From NCBI GenBank assembly GCA_963757805.1, contig CAVWSM010000014.1, positions 116,561 to 180,560 on the forward strand: a stretch of 64,000 bases of DNA, given 5' to 3'. Positions 52,892-61,302 of this stretch are shown here, in pieces. The DNA comes from CAVWSM01 sp963757805 (GTDB taxonomy: Bacteria; Actinomycetota; Actinomycetes; Jiangellales; Jiangellaceae). Each line of letters opens with the position of its first letter. Position 1 is the stretch's first letter. The notes under the pieces were generated by a model that saw only the letters and a program-made list of their open reading frames with translations, was not told the DNA's origin and searched no databases. Position numbers and translations under genes: made by a program.

Positions 52892-53685
52892 GCAGATCTC
52901 CTGCCCTTGGTCAGCGGGCCCTCGAGGCCGTCGATCGAGAGTACGTGGCCGAGGTGCCGGTCGAGCACCGCAGCCACCTCACGCGCACCCGGCGAGCGCC
53001 ACCGCTGGATGGGGAGCCCCGCGCCTTGCGCCTGCTGCACGGCCGAACGATCCGGGACGGTGTCGGGCAGGACCAGCGACCCGTACGACGTCGTGAGCTC
53101 GGTGAGCCGGAACCGCTGCTCCGCGGACCGCGGCCGGTAGCGGTTGACGACGATGCCGGCCGGGCGCAGCCGCAGGTTGAACCCACGGCGCACCGCATCG
53201 ACGGCGTCGAGAGCCTGCTGGGCGCCGGCCACGGCGAACCGGGACGGCTCCGTCACGACAAGCGCTTGGTGCGCAGCGGCGAGAGCGTTGCGGCTGAGCT
53301 CGCCAAGGTTGGGCGGGCAGTCGAGCAGCACGAGGTCGTAGGCCCCGAGGCCCTCCATCGCCTGCCGGAGCCGATGCGGACGCCCGCGTCCGTGCACGTG
53401 GTTGCGCAACTCGAGCGCCGGCTCGCTCGCCACCAGGTCGACGAGCTGGCCCCAGCCGCTGGGCGTCACCGCGTCGGCCAGGGACGCCGCGGCATCGTCG
53501 CCGAGGACGTCGTGGCTGGTGAACCGGATCGTGGACGGCTCGAGCCCGGTCGTCGCGTTGCCTTGCGGGTCCAGGTCGACGACGAGGGCCCGCAGCCCCC
53601 GCACCATGGCGGCGCCGGCCAGCCCGAGCGCGACGGTGGTCTTTCCGACCCCGCCCTTGACGCTGACAACGCTGACAATGTGCAC
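52888..53685 (-). CDS. Orphan ParA-family ATPase
   Basis: 265 aa deviant Walker-A ATPase: VSVKGGVGKTT (signature Lys10), VDLDPQGNATTGL, and DLVLLDCPPNLGELSRNAL. ParA proteins position DNA or protein complexes on the nucleoid. This is not the chromosomal soj locus (no parB, gid or rnpA nearby). It is paired with a small RHH-like gene, as seen for orphan ParA systems. Divergent from ideR. Confidence 0.85.
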   Translation of the reverse strand: MHIVSVVSVKGGVGKTTVALGLAGAAMVRGLRALVVDLDPQGNATTGLEPSTIRFTSHDVLGDDAAASLADAVTPSGWGQLVDLVASEPALELRNHVHGRGRPHRLRQAMEGLGAYDLVLLDCPPNLGELSRNALAAAHQALVVTEPSRFAVAGAQQALDAVDAVRRGFNLRLRPAGIVVNRYRPRSAEQRFRLTELTTSYGSLVLPDTVPDRSAVQQAQGAGLPIQRWRSPGAREVAAVLDRHLGHVLSIDGLEGPLTKGRRSA

Positions 53686-53863
53686 GAATGGAGTGTGCCA
53701 GGGTCACCGGCCGTTCGCCCAGGGTTCAACTTGTATTCGCGTGATCTCGCCAAGTCGGTGTGCGATGCGGCGTCGTCGGGCCCGTCCACGTTGAGCGTGT
53801 CCGCGTGGGACACTTGTCCTCGACGGCTTGGGATGGTCTGAACGACGGGAGCGGCCCCGCGCA

Positions 53864-54550
53864 GTGAGCGATCTCATCGATACCACGGAGATGTACCTCC
53901 GCACGATCTACGAGCTGGAGGAGGAGGGCATCGTCCCTCTGCGCGCGCGCATAGCCGAGCGTCTGCACCAGTCAGGTCCGACCGTCAGCCAGACGGTGGC
54001 TCGCATGGAGCGCGACGGGCTGGTGCATGTCGACGAGGACCGCCACCTCGAGCTCAGTGACGAGGGCCGAACCCACGCGATCCGGGTCATGCGTAAGCAC
54101 CGGCTGGCCGAGCGGCTGCTGACCGACGTGATCGGCCTCGACTGGGAGCTTGTCCACGAGGAGGCCTGCCGCTGGGAGCACGTGATCTCCGAGGAGGTCG
54201 AGCGGCGGCTCATCGAGATCCTGCACAACCCGACGGAGTCGCCGTACGGTAATCCGATCCCCGGGCTCGTCGAGCTCGGCGCAACGCCGGCCGTCGAGGA
54301 ATTCAAGGATGGCGTCGCCTCGGTGACCAGCGTCGTCCCCAGCGGCCGTGCCGACGTACAGGTCAGGCGCATCAGCGAGCCACTGCAGACCGACCCCAAG
54401 CTGATGGCGCAGCTGCGGGAGGCGGGCGTGGTCCCCAACCGGACGATCCGCGTCGAGCGCACCGATTCGGGCTACCTGCTGGGCTCGGGGGACGGCGCGG
54501 TGGAGGTGGCCTCCGCCATCGCCTCGCACGTCTTCGTGACGATCGCCTGA
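53864..54550 (+). CDS. ideR: Iron-dependent regulator, DtxR/IdeR family
   Basis: 228 aa Fe(II)-activated repressor. From GTG 53864 every IdeR metal ligand falls at its reference number: Met10, Cys102, Glu105, His106 (site 2) and His79, Glu83, His98 (site 1); Cys102 points to iron rather than the manganese MntR type. HTH is RIAERLHQSGPTVSQTVARMERDGLV. The C-terminal SH3-like domain (NRTIRVERTDSGYLLG) is present. It heads a run with the shikimate-kinase-like gene 5 bp later. Confidence 0.92.
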   Translation: MSDLIDTTEMYLRTIYELEEEGIVPLRARIAERLHQSGPTVSQTVARMERDGLVHVDEDRHLELSDEGRTHAIRVMRKHRLAERLLTDVIGLDWELVHEEACRWEHVISEEVERRLIEILHNPTESPYGNPIPGLVELGATPAVEEFKDGVASVTSVVPSGRADVQVRRISEPLQTDPKLMAQLREAGVVPNRTIRVERTDSGYLLGSGDGAVEVASAIASHVFVTIA

Positions 54551-54555
54551 GCTCG

Positions 54556-55084
54556 GTGCGCGTCCTCCTGATCGGCTTGATGGGGTCGGGAAAGACCACG
54601 GTCGGTCGCGAGGTCGCTGCCCGCCTTGGCTGTCCATACGTCGACAACGACGAGGTCGTGGAGGAGCTCGTCGGTGCATCGAAGGACACCCTCGTCGAGC
54701 TGAAGGGCGAGGCCGGGCTCCGCGCCGCAGAGTCCGCCGCGATGCGGGCCCTGGCCGCGCGCCCGGGGCCATTGGTCGCGGGCGTCGCGGGGGGCGTGGT
54801 GCTCGACCCCGACAACGTGGCCTTCCTCGCCCGGCTGCCCGCCGACACCCCGGTCGTATGGCTGCGCGCCCGGATCGACACTTTGGCCGCCCGGGTCGCA
54901 GTCGACCGGCAGGACCGGCCGTGGCTGACCGACGATCTGGACACGGCGATCCGGAAGCTCGCGGCGGTCCGCGAGCCGGGCTATGCCAAGGTCGCGGACG
55001 CCGTGGTCGACGTCGACAGCGGCACGCCGGCGAGAGCTCGCCGATGCCGTCATCGCGGCGTTGCCGGCCACCGACACGAACTGA
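54556..55084 (+). CDS. Shikimate-kinase-like P-loop kinase, frameshifted near the end
   Basis: About 175 aa after repair. Walker A GLMGSGKTT at the N-terminus, DNDEVVEE in the shikimate-binding position, AGVAGGVVL in place of the usual GGG, a lid ALRARIDTLAARVAVDRQDRPWL with Arg residues. Near 55030 one extra base in GCGAGAGCTC hides the natural end ELADAVIAALPATDTN to the stop at 55084. Likely phosphorylates shikimate or a related polyol; not in an aro operon. Terminator overlaps its stop. Confidence 0.7.
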
Positions 55085-55132
55085 AGCGGCCGGTACGACA
55101 CTCCCGCGGCGTGTCGTACACGGTGCTTCAGT
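55080..55132 (+). terminator. Large hairpin after shikimate-kinase-like gene
   Basis: ACTGAAGC (55080-55087) with GCTTCAGT (55125-55132), and inside it GTACGACAC (55093-55101) with GTGTCGTAC (55111-55119). The outer stem overlaps the stop codon. Confidence 0.75.
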
Positions 55133-55234
55133 CTCTGAGGCGGAGCGGCAACTCGGCGACCCGCCACCTGTCACCTTCGGGCCAGTCCGTTCGTCACTAC
55201 AACACGAGCGACGGAACCCGAGGGAGGAATCACC

Positions 55235-55402
55235 ATGGCAGTCGTCAGAGTTCACCGGTACGCAGTTGACCCAGCCGACTTCGACGATGTGACGGCCTGG
55301 CGGGCCAAGGTCATCAGCACCGCGAGCCGAAAGGGGAACCCGCGCGTTGCGAGAAGAGCCCGCCGGGCTCTGAAGGATCGTGACCGACGGACGTACAGGT
55401 GA
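55235..55402 (+). CDS. Short protein or stub with antibiotic-monooxygenase-like start
   Basis: 55 aa; strong AGGGAGGA 6 bp before ATG 55235. The start MAVVRVHRYAVDPADFDDV looks like the first strand and helix of ferredoxin-fold monooxygenase-like (ABM) proteins, but the rest is a basic tail without the remaining strands. It may be a decayed gene or one truncated by frame error. It overlaps the TetR-like fragment by a few bases. Confidence 0.35.
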   Translation: MAVVRVHRYAVDPADFDDVTAWRAKVISTASRKGNPRVARRARRALKDRDRRTYR

Positions 55403-55515
55403 TCACCGCTCCCGTGCTGCAGCGGATCACCACCCATCCCGATGTGCCAGTCGACGAGGCCTTCCTCGACTCGGTCCTCAGGGTGGTGCTCCAGGGGCTC
55501 GGCCCTCGCGGGTGA
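55384..55515 (+). pseudogene. C-terminal remnant of a TetR-type regulator
   Basis: An open frame beginning just after a TGA reads TDVQVITAPVLQRITTHPDV and then DEAFLDSVLRVVLQGL. This resembles the last two helices of TetR ligand domains (GPVLxR, DEAFxDxVVDxVLxGL). The DNA-binding domain is absent in all frames of 55085-55400. Likely a remnant. Confidence 0.45.
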
Positions 55516-55540
55516 GGCCGCGTCCGTACGATGTCGCAGC

Positions 55541-55858
55541 GTGACGGGTTCCCCGCGCCCCAACGTGCCAGCTGACCTGGCGCGGCTGCGCGCGAGCATC
55601 GACAACATCGACGCGGCTCTCGTGCACCTGTTGGCCGAGCGGTTCAAGTTCACCCAGGAGGTGGGCGCGCTCAAGGCTCGGCAGGGGATGCCGCCGGCGG
55701 ACCTGTCCCGAGAGGCGGAACAGATCGCCCGGTTGCGCGAGATGGCCAAGGATGCGGGGCTGGATCCGGTGTTCGCCGAGAAGTTCCTCGCCTTCATCGT
55801 CGAGGAGGTCATCCGCCATCACCTGCTGATCGCGGAGAACCACAACGGCGGCAGCTGA
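55541..55858 (+). CDS. Chorismate mutase (AroQ class)
   Basis: 105 aa from GTG 55541, all-helical AroQ fold that converts chorismate to prephenate for Phe/Tyr synthesis. LARLRASIDNIDAALVHLLAERFKFTQEVGALKARQGMP matches the N-terminal helix with catalytic Arg and the Lys in GALKA, and the last helix is FAEKFLAFIVEEVIRHH. A strong terminator follows. Confidence 0.88.
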   Translation: MTGSPRPNVPADLARLRASIDNIDAALVHLLAERFKFTQEVGALKARQGMPPADLSREAEQIARLREMAKDAGLDPVFAEKFLAFIVEEVIRHHLLIAENHNGGS

Positions 55859-55886
55859 GCAGCCACCGGCCACCGCCGACGAGCCC

Positions 55887-55957
55887 CGAAGATCAACAGC
55901 CTCCCCCCGTGCGACAGGCCTGCGGCGAGTCGCGTGGAAGGAGGCTGTCGATCTTCG
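55887..55957. terminator. Bidirectional terminator between chorismate mutase and MMPL genes
   Basis: 18-bp arms (55887-55904 and 55940-55957) with one mismatch, loop 35 nt, lying between the two convergent gene ends. GCCCCG and CGGGGC nearby extend it. Confidence 0.75.
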
Positions 55958-55977
55958 CCTCGGGGCGCGCGTCGTAA

Positions 55978-58173
55978 CTAGACCGCGCTCGCGCTCCTCG
56001 GCACCGGGCTCCGGCGCTGGTGCCTCGGCCTTGTCCGGCTCGTCACCGTGACCAGGCCACCACGCCTTGTGCCCGATGACGGCGGTAAGGCCAGGCACGA
56101 GGAACAGCGCCATCACGAACGCCGAGAGGATGATGCCGACGGAGACCGCGAAGCCCAGCTCGTACAGGAACGTGACTCCGGCGAGCAGCATCGCTGCGAA
56201 TGTCCCCGCGAGGATCAGACCCGCCGAGGTCACCGATGGACCGGCGTGCTCGACCGCCAGATCGGCCGCGGTGCGCGGATCGTTGCCCTCGCGGGCCTCC
56301 TCGCGCAATCGCGCGATCATCAGGATGTTGTAGTCGGTGCCGATCGCCACCACGAACAGGTAGACGATGAGTGGCAACGTGAACGACAGGCCGGCTTCGC
56401 CGCGGATGCCCTGGTTGACATAGACGCTTGCACCAAGGGTGGCCAGGAAGCCCAGCACAACCGCGCCCATCAGGTAAAGCGGGGCGACCAGGCTGCGCAG
56501 CAGCAATGCCAGGATGATCGCGATGAGTACCGCTGCGACGCTGAAGATGACCACCATGTCGCGGTTGTTGGCGGAGCGGATGTCAGCGTACGCGGAGCTC
56601 AGGCCACCGACGAGCGCCTCGGTGCCCGCGGGGGCGTCGGCGTGGGCGACATCGCGAATCGTGCCACCAGCGAGGTCGAGCGCCTCATTGGAGTAAGGGG
56701 TGTTGTCGAGCAGCAGGTCGATCTGCGCGACCTGGCCGTCGTCGCTGAGCACCACCGGGGAACCGTCCGGGCCTGCCCGCACGACTTGTCCGACCCCGTC
56801 GATCTCGCCCAGCTGTCTCGGCAAAGTCGGTGGCCGCGTCGACGTCGATCTGCTCGCCGTCGGTGCTGCGCAGGAAGACGTTAGTCGGGTTGATCGCACC
56901 GGCGGGGAAGCCCTCCTGCAGGTCCCGGAAGGCCTCCGCCGACTCGGTGTCCTGCGGCAGCTGGCCGGTCTGGTCGAAGTTGACCTTGAGGCCGAGCGTG
57001 CCCGCAGCAAGGGCAACAAGAAGACCCCCGGACGCCAGAGCCGTGAGGCCGGGCCGGCGGCCGACGAAGCGGCCGAGCCGCTGGAAGATCGCGCCCTCGG
57101 GCTTGCGCTGCCACGACTTCGAGGGCCAGAAGACCTTGGGGCCGAGCAACGAGACGATCGCCGGGATGAGAGTGAGTGCGGCGACGAGCATCAGCGCGAC
57201 CGCGATGGCCAGCGCCGGGCCAAGAGACGTGAAGAAACCGAGCGTCGCGAGCAGCAGCGCCGTAAAGGCGACGATGACCACCCCGGCCGCGGACGCGATG
57301 ACTTCGCCGACACGTGAGACTGCGAAGACCATGGCTTGCTTCTTGTCGTCCCCTTCGCGCAGCCGCTCCCGGTAGCGGAACAGCAGGAACAGGATGTAGT
57401 CGGTACCGATCCCGTACAGCACCACGAGCAGGATCGTCTGCAGTGACGGGTCCACCTGCAGGTCGAACGCCTCGGCCACCCAGGCAATCAGCCCTGGCGC
57501 GACCGAGCCAACGAGGCCGACGGTGATGAGCGGTAGCAGGGCTGCAATCGGGCTGCGGAAGATCAGCAGCAACAGGGCAATGATGAGCACGAAGGTCGCA
57601 ATGCCGACGATCTGCAAGGCGCGCTCGAACGCATCCTCGCTGTCTGCGAACTGCGCCAGCTCACCAGTCACCCCGGCACTCAGGTCGGTGCCGTTGACCA
57701 GCGGCTCAAGCTCGTCGCGGATGTCGCGGATCGCCTGGGTGAGCTCGGGGTCGTTGGGGTTGCCCTCGAGGTCGACGTTGATGAGCTGAACGGCGTCGTT
57801 GGGAGACACGAACTCGGTGCCGGTGGTGACGTCGGTAACGTGGTCGACCTGCGCGGCCTGGAGGTCGTCGGCGATCGTGCCCACGGTCTCCTGGTCGGCC
57901 TGGCTCAGCGGCTGGCCGTCACTGCGCGTGATGACGATAGTCGCCGTGACGTCGGCCTGCTGACCGAACGTCTCTTCCGCAAGGTCTTGTGCCTGAATCG
58001 ACTCGTACGAGCTCGGGTAGGAACTCGGTCTGGTCCTGGTTGGTGACCTCACTCAGCGTGGGAGCGACGGAGATGATGGCCGCGGCGGCTATGACCCAGG
58101 CCGCAATGACCTGCCAGGGCCGGCGCACAACGAAACGGCCGAGCTTTTCGAACACAGCGCCCTCCAGTGGCAC
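55978..58173 (-). CDS. MMPL/RND-family membrane transporter, frameshifted
   Basis: About 730 aa, MmpL-type exporter with two repeats of one helix plus an outer domain plus five helices. N-terminus VPLEGAVFEKLGRFVVRRPWQVIAAWVIAAA (GTG 58173). Paired proton-relay Asp-Tyr motifs are seen in IGTDYILFLLFRYRE and IGTDYNILMIARLRE. Frames change near 58015 (GGG run), near 56811, and probably near 55985 before a TAG at 55978-55980; without the last, the frame would run through the terminator and antisense to chorismate mutase. Likely exports lipids or hydrophobic compounds. Confidence 0.78.
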
Positions 58174-58259
58174 GACATGACGACAACGCCCAGTTTTCCA
58201 TTGCCCGCTGATAAACCGCTGACGGGTCGCTGTCAGTGGAGACGGGTAGAACAAGTACC

Positions 58260-59132
58260 ATGTCGATCCTCGTCGGCACGGCCTCGTGGACGGACAAGAC
58301 CCTGCTCGAGTCGGGGTGGTATCCCGACGACGCCAAGACGCCCGAGAAGCGCCTCGACTACTACGCCAAGCAGTTCCCACTCGTCGAGGTCGACTCCACC
58401 TATTACACGCCGCCCAACGAGCGGAATGCGCAGTTGTGGGTCGATCGCACCCCCGATGGATTCACCTTCAACATCAAGGCGTTCTCGCTGCTCACCCAGC
58501 ATCCCACGCGGACGTCTGCCCTCTACAAGGACTTGCGGCCCGAGACCGACAAGGCGCGGCTCTATCCCAAGGACATCGAGCCTAAGGTGATCGACGAGGT
58601 GTGGGAGCGGTTCCTGTCGGCGCTCGAGCCGTTGCACGACGCTGGAAAGCTAGGCGCGGTCCTGTTCCAGTTCCCGCAGTGGTTCCCGATCGGCAAGGCC
58701 AACAAGACCTACATCCTGGAGTGCCAGCGCCGCTGCGCGCCGTATTCGATCTGCGTCGAGTTCCGCAACAGGACCTGGCTGTCCGACGACAACCGCGAGG
58801 AGACGCTCGACTTCCTCCGCTCCTACCAAGTGCCGTACGTCTGCGTCGACATGCCGCAGGGTTACCCGTCGTCCGTGCCACCGGTTGTCGAGGCGACCGC
58901 CGACCTGGCCGTCGTGCGGTTCCACGGGCACAGCGACAAGTGGCAGAGCAACGACATCTACGAGCGGTTCGGCTACAAGTACTCCGCCAAGGAGTTGCGT
59001 GAGTGGGCTCCCCGGGTGCATGGGCTCGCCGAGCAAGCGAGCACGGTGTACGTGCTGATGAACAACTGTTATCGCGACTACGCGCAGGTCAACGCGCGAC
59101 AGCTGGCCGACCTGTTGCCGGCGCATGACTGA
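58260..59132 (+). CDS. DUF72 family protein
   Basis: 290 aa, TIM-barrel-like YecE/DUF72 family of unknown activity. ILVGTASWTDKTLLESGWYP, EVDSTYYTPPN, FNIKAFSLLTQHPT, LGAVLFQFPQWF, CVEFRNRTWL, YVCVDMPQG, VVRFHGHS and a C-terminal VYVLMNNCYRDYAQVNA are all present. Divergent from the MMPL gene. Overlaps the next gene by 8 bp. Confidence 0.88.
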   Translation: MSILVGTASWTDKTLLESGWYPDDAKTPEKRLDYYAKQFPLVEVDSTYYTPPNERNAQLWVDRTPDGFTFNIKAFSLLTQHPTRTSALYKDLRPETDKARLYPKDIEPKVIDEVWERFLSALEPLHDAGKLGAVLFQFPQWFPIGKANKTYILECQRRCAPYSICVEFRNRTWLSDDNREETLDFLRSYQVPYVCVDMPQGYPSSVPPVVEATADLAVVRFHGHSDKWQSNDIYERFGYKYSAKELREWAPRVHGLAEQASTVYVLMNNCYRDYAQVNARQLADLLPAHD

Positions 59133-59726
59133 CCAAGGCGGCGCCTCGTTTGCGACACACCCCGCGGTGTCGGCGTGGCGGCATCGCGATGCAAGCGACG
59201 GGTTCGAAGTGCTCCGGATCGCGGCGTCCGGGGCGGGCCTGCGACTCCAGGGCACGACCGCTGCTGTCGAGGACGGCCAGGCGTGGGTCGTCGACTACGA
59301 CATCGAGATCGACGCGCACTGGCTCACCCGGGCGGCTCAGGTCGACGTGCGGTCGGATCTCGGCCCACGGTCGGTCCGGCTGACTGCTGACGGGCTGGGC
59401 CACTGGCTGGTCGACGGGGAGGTCGCCCCGTGGCTCGACGGGTGCCTCGATGTCGACGTCGAGGCGTCGGCGGCAACCAACGCGATGCCGGTGCACCGGC
59501 TGGCCCTGACTAGTGGACGCGTCGGGCGCCGGCGCCGGCGGCCTACGTCCGTGCCGCCGACGCGGCGGTCGAGCGGCTGGAGCAGACCTACGTACGACTC
59601 CCTGATGATGGTGATCGCCAGCGCTACGACTACTCGTCCCCGAGGTTCGACTACCAAGGGATCTTGATGTACGACCGCTTCGGGTTCGTCATCGACTATC
59701 CGGGCATCGCCGAACGCGTGCTCTGA
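59125..59726 (+). CDS. Putative glycolipid-binding family protein, frameshifted
   Basis: About 200 aa. The N-terminal half (VSAWRHRDASDGFEVLRI, VVDYDIEIDAHWLTRAAQVDV, GHWLVDGEVAPWLDGCLDVDVEAS) is a beta-rich domain of the PF06475 type, implicated in glycolipid binding in a Pseudomonas homologue. The frame shifts near 59515 in a CG-rich run; the C-terminal half continues APAPAAYVRAADAAVERLEQTYV and ends FVIDYPGIAERVL at 59726. Probable sequencing error. Confidence 0.65.
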
Positions 59727-59732
59727 GCCGGC

Positions 59733-59760
59733 TTGACACATTCCCATATGGGAATATGAT
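59733..59760 (+). promoter_or_regulatory. Promoter with embedded operator for arsR-SRPBCC unit
   Basis: TTGACA (59733-59738), 16 bp, TATGAT (59755-59760), nearly consensus. The spacer holds ATTCCCATATGGGAAT (59740-59755), a perfect 16-bp palindrome. The -10 ends 6 bp before ATG 59767, so the mRNA is probably leaderless. The ArsR-type repressor is the likely binder. Confidence 0.8.
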
Positions 59761-59766
59761 CTGGGC

Positions 59767-60105
59767 ATGGCTCGAGCGGCGACGACAACCGATGCGTTCA
59801 ACGCGGTGGCCGAGCCCCGACGGCGGCAGATCCTCGACCTGCTCGCATCGGGGGAGCGGCCGGTCAACGACCTGGTGGCCTTGCTCGGGCTGGCGCAACC
59901 ACAGGTGTCCAAGCACCTGCGCGTTCTCCGCGAAGTGGGGGCGGTCGAGGTGCGTGACGAAGGACGGCAGCGGCTCTACCGGCTCAACGGCCACGCGCTC
60001 AAGCCGATCCACGACTGGGTGAAGGCCTACGAGCGCACGTGGTCCGAGCGGTTCGACCAGATGGACGTCGTGATCGAAGAGCTTAAGAAGGAGGAGGAGG
60101 AGTGA
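59767..60105 (+). CDS. ArsR-family transcriptional regulator
   Basis: 112 aa winged helix: FNAVAEPRRRQILDLLASGERPVNDLVALLGLAQPQVSKHLRVLREVGAVEVRDEG. No metal-binding Cys pair, as usual for ArsR proteins paired with SRPBCC (AHSA1) genes. The C-terminus ends in a poly-Glu tail whose codons also give the ribosome site of the next gene. Probably autorepressed through the palindrome at 59740. Confidence 0.9.
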   Translation: MARAATTTDAFNAVAEPRRRQILDLLASGERPVNDLVALLGLAQPQVSKHLRVLREVGAVEVRDEGRQRLYRLNGHALKPIHDWVKAYERTWSERFDQMDVVIEELKKEEEE

Positions 60106-60599
60106 TGGCAGCACAGACGAGCACAGGAACGGCGAAGGTGACACTCCCGACCGATGAGCAGATTCTCATCACGCGGGAGTTCAACGCGCCAAAGCACCTG
60201 GTCTATCGGGCCTACACGACGCCCGAGCTGGTGAAGCGGTGGTGGGCGGGTCAGCGCGGCGAAGTGACGAGCGTCGAGATCGACCTGCGCGTCGGGGGCA
60301 AGTGGCGCTACGTGATGGTCGCGAATGAGGGCTTCGAGGTCGGCTTCCACGGGGACTACCGCGAGATCGTCCCCAACGAGCGGCTCGTCTTCACTGAGGT
60401 CTACGAGGGGGTGCCGGAGGAAGGCGAGCCGGCAGTCGTCACGGTGACGTTCACCGAAGTCGACGGACGCACGACGCTCACGATGCTCACGGACGTCCCG
60501 AGCAAGGAAGTCCGCGATCTCATCATCGACTCCGGCATGGAAGCTGGCATGCAGGAGGGCATGGATCTGCTCGAGAAGGTCGCGGTCTCGCTCGCCTGA
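60105..60599 (+). CDS. SRPBCC (AHSA1-like) domain protein
   Basis: 164 aa from ATG 60105, overlapping the arsR stop by one base (GTG 60102 also possible). A START/Bet v1-like lipid or ligand cavity: EFNAPKHLVYRAYTTPELVKRWWAG, DLRVGGKWRYVM, GDYREIVPNERLVFTEVYEG, GMQEGMDLLEKVA. ArsR-SRPBCC pairs are common; the ligand is unknown. It is followed 18 bp later by the DHFR-like gene, so all three may share the promoter. Confidence 0.85.
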   Translation: MAAQTSTGTAKVTLPTDEQILITREFNAPKHLVYRAYTTPELVKRWWAGQRGEVTSVEIDLRVGGKWRYVMVANEGFEVGFHGDYREIVPNERLVFTEVYEGVPEEGEPAVVTVTFTEVDGRTTLTMLTDVPSKEVRDLIIDSGMEAGMQEGMDLLEKVAVSLA

Positions 60600-60617
60600 A
60601 CAGGCAAGGAGCACATC

Positions 60618-61227
60618 ATGGGCAAAGTATTGAGTGGCCATCACCGTGTCGCTCGACGGCTACATCGCCGGGCCCAACGATGGGGCCGAGCATCCGCTGG
60701 GCGAGGGCGGCGAGCCGCTGTTCGAGTGGTTCTTCACCGGTGACACGCCTAGCAAGTACTACGACATGTTCCGCATGTCCAAGGTCAACGCGGACTTCTT
60801 CGACGCCGGCGTCGAGTCGTGTGGCGCGGTGGTGTCGGGTCGACGTACGTACGACATCGCCACGCATGGGGCGGCAACGGTCCGGTCCCCGGGCTGCCGC
60901 TGTTCATCCTCACGCACAGCGTCCCGGCCGAAGTGCCCGAGACGACGGTGCCCTACACGTTCGTCACCGACGGCATCGAGAGCGCCATCAAGCAGGCCCA
61001 GGCTGCTGCGGGCGACAAGTACGTCGCACTCACGGGCTCGCAGGCGACGCAGCAAGCCTTGCGAGCCGGGCTGCTCGACGAGATCCAGCTTTCCGTTGGC
61101 GCCGATGCTGCTCGGCGGGGGCGTGCGGCTGTTCGACCACATCGGCGGACCGGTGCGGCTCGAGATAGTTAACGTGCTGGACGCGCCGGGCGTGACCCAC
61201 CTCAGGTATCGAGTCGACGGGCCCTAG
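60618..61227 (+). CDS. Dihydrofolate-reductase-like protein (RibD_C), frameshifted
   Basis: About 202 aa when frames are joined: MGKVL at 60618 after AAGGAG; VAITVSLDGYIAGPNDGAEHPLG from 60634; after a shift near 60865, HAWGGNGPVPGLPLFILTHSVP and DKYVALTGSQATQQALRAGLLDEIQLSV; after another near 61100, APMLLGGGVRLFDHIGGPVRLE to 61227. These are the blocks of the bacterial DHFR-like family that reduces unknown pterin- or flavin-like substrates. Three frame changes in 500 bp suggest poor base calls. Confidence 0.7.
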
Positions 61228-61252
61228 ACGAAGCCTCAGGCCGCCCGATTCG

Positions 61253-61266
61253 TGGGAGCGCTCCCA
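61253..61266. promoter_or_regulatory. CebR/CelR-type operator
   Basis: TGGGAGCGCTCCCA, a perfect 14-bp palindrome identical to the known box of the LacI-family repressors CebR (Streptomyces) and CelR (Thermobifida) that control cellulose and cellobiose genes. It lies 36 bp before ATG 61303; a TAGGGT -10 (61291-61296) ends 6 bp before that ATG, so the box overlaps or abuts the -35 region. Confidence 0.7.
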
Positions 61267-61302
61267 GGCGCAGGACCTGGGGTATCCCAGTAGGGTCCGC
61301 TC

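Noticed and set aside
55478..55977. Extension of the MMPL frame through the terminator and under chorismate mutase
   Set aside because: The sequence loses all resemblance to MMPL after the GHGDEPDKAEAP tail, and a stop lies at 55978 in an adjacent frame; a missed frameshift is simpler.
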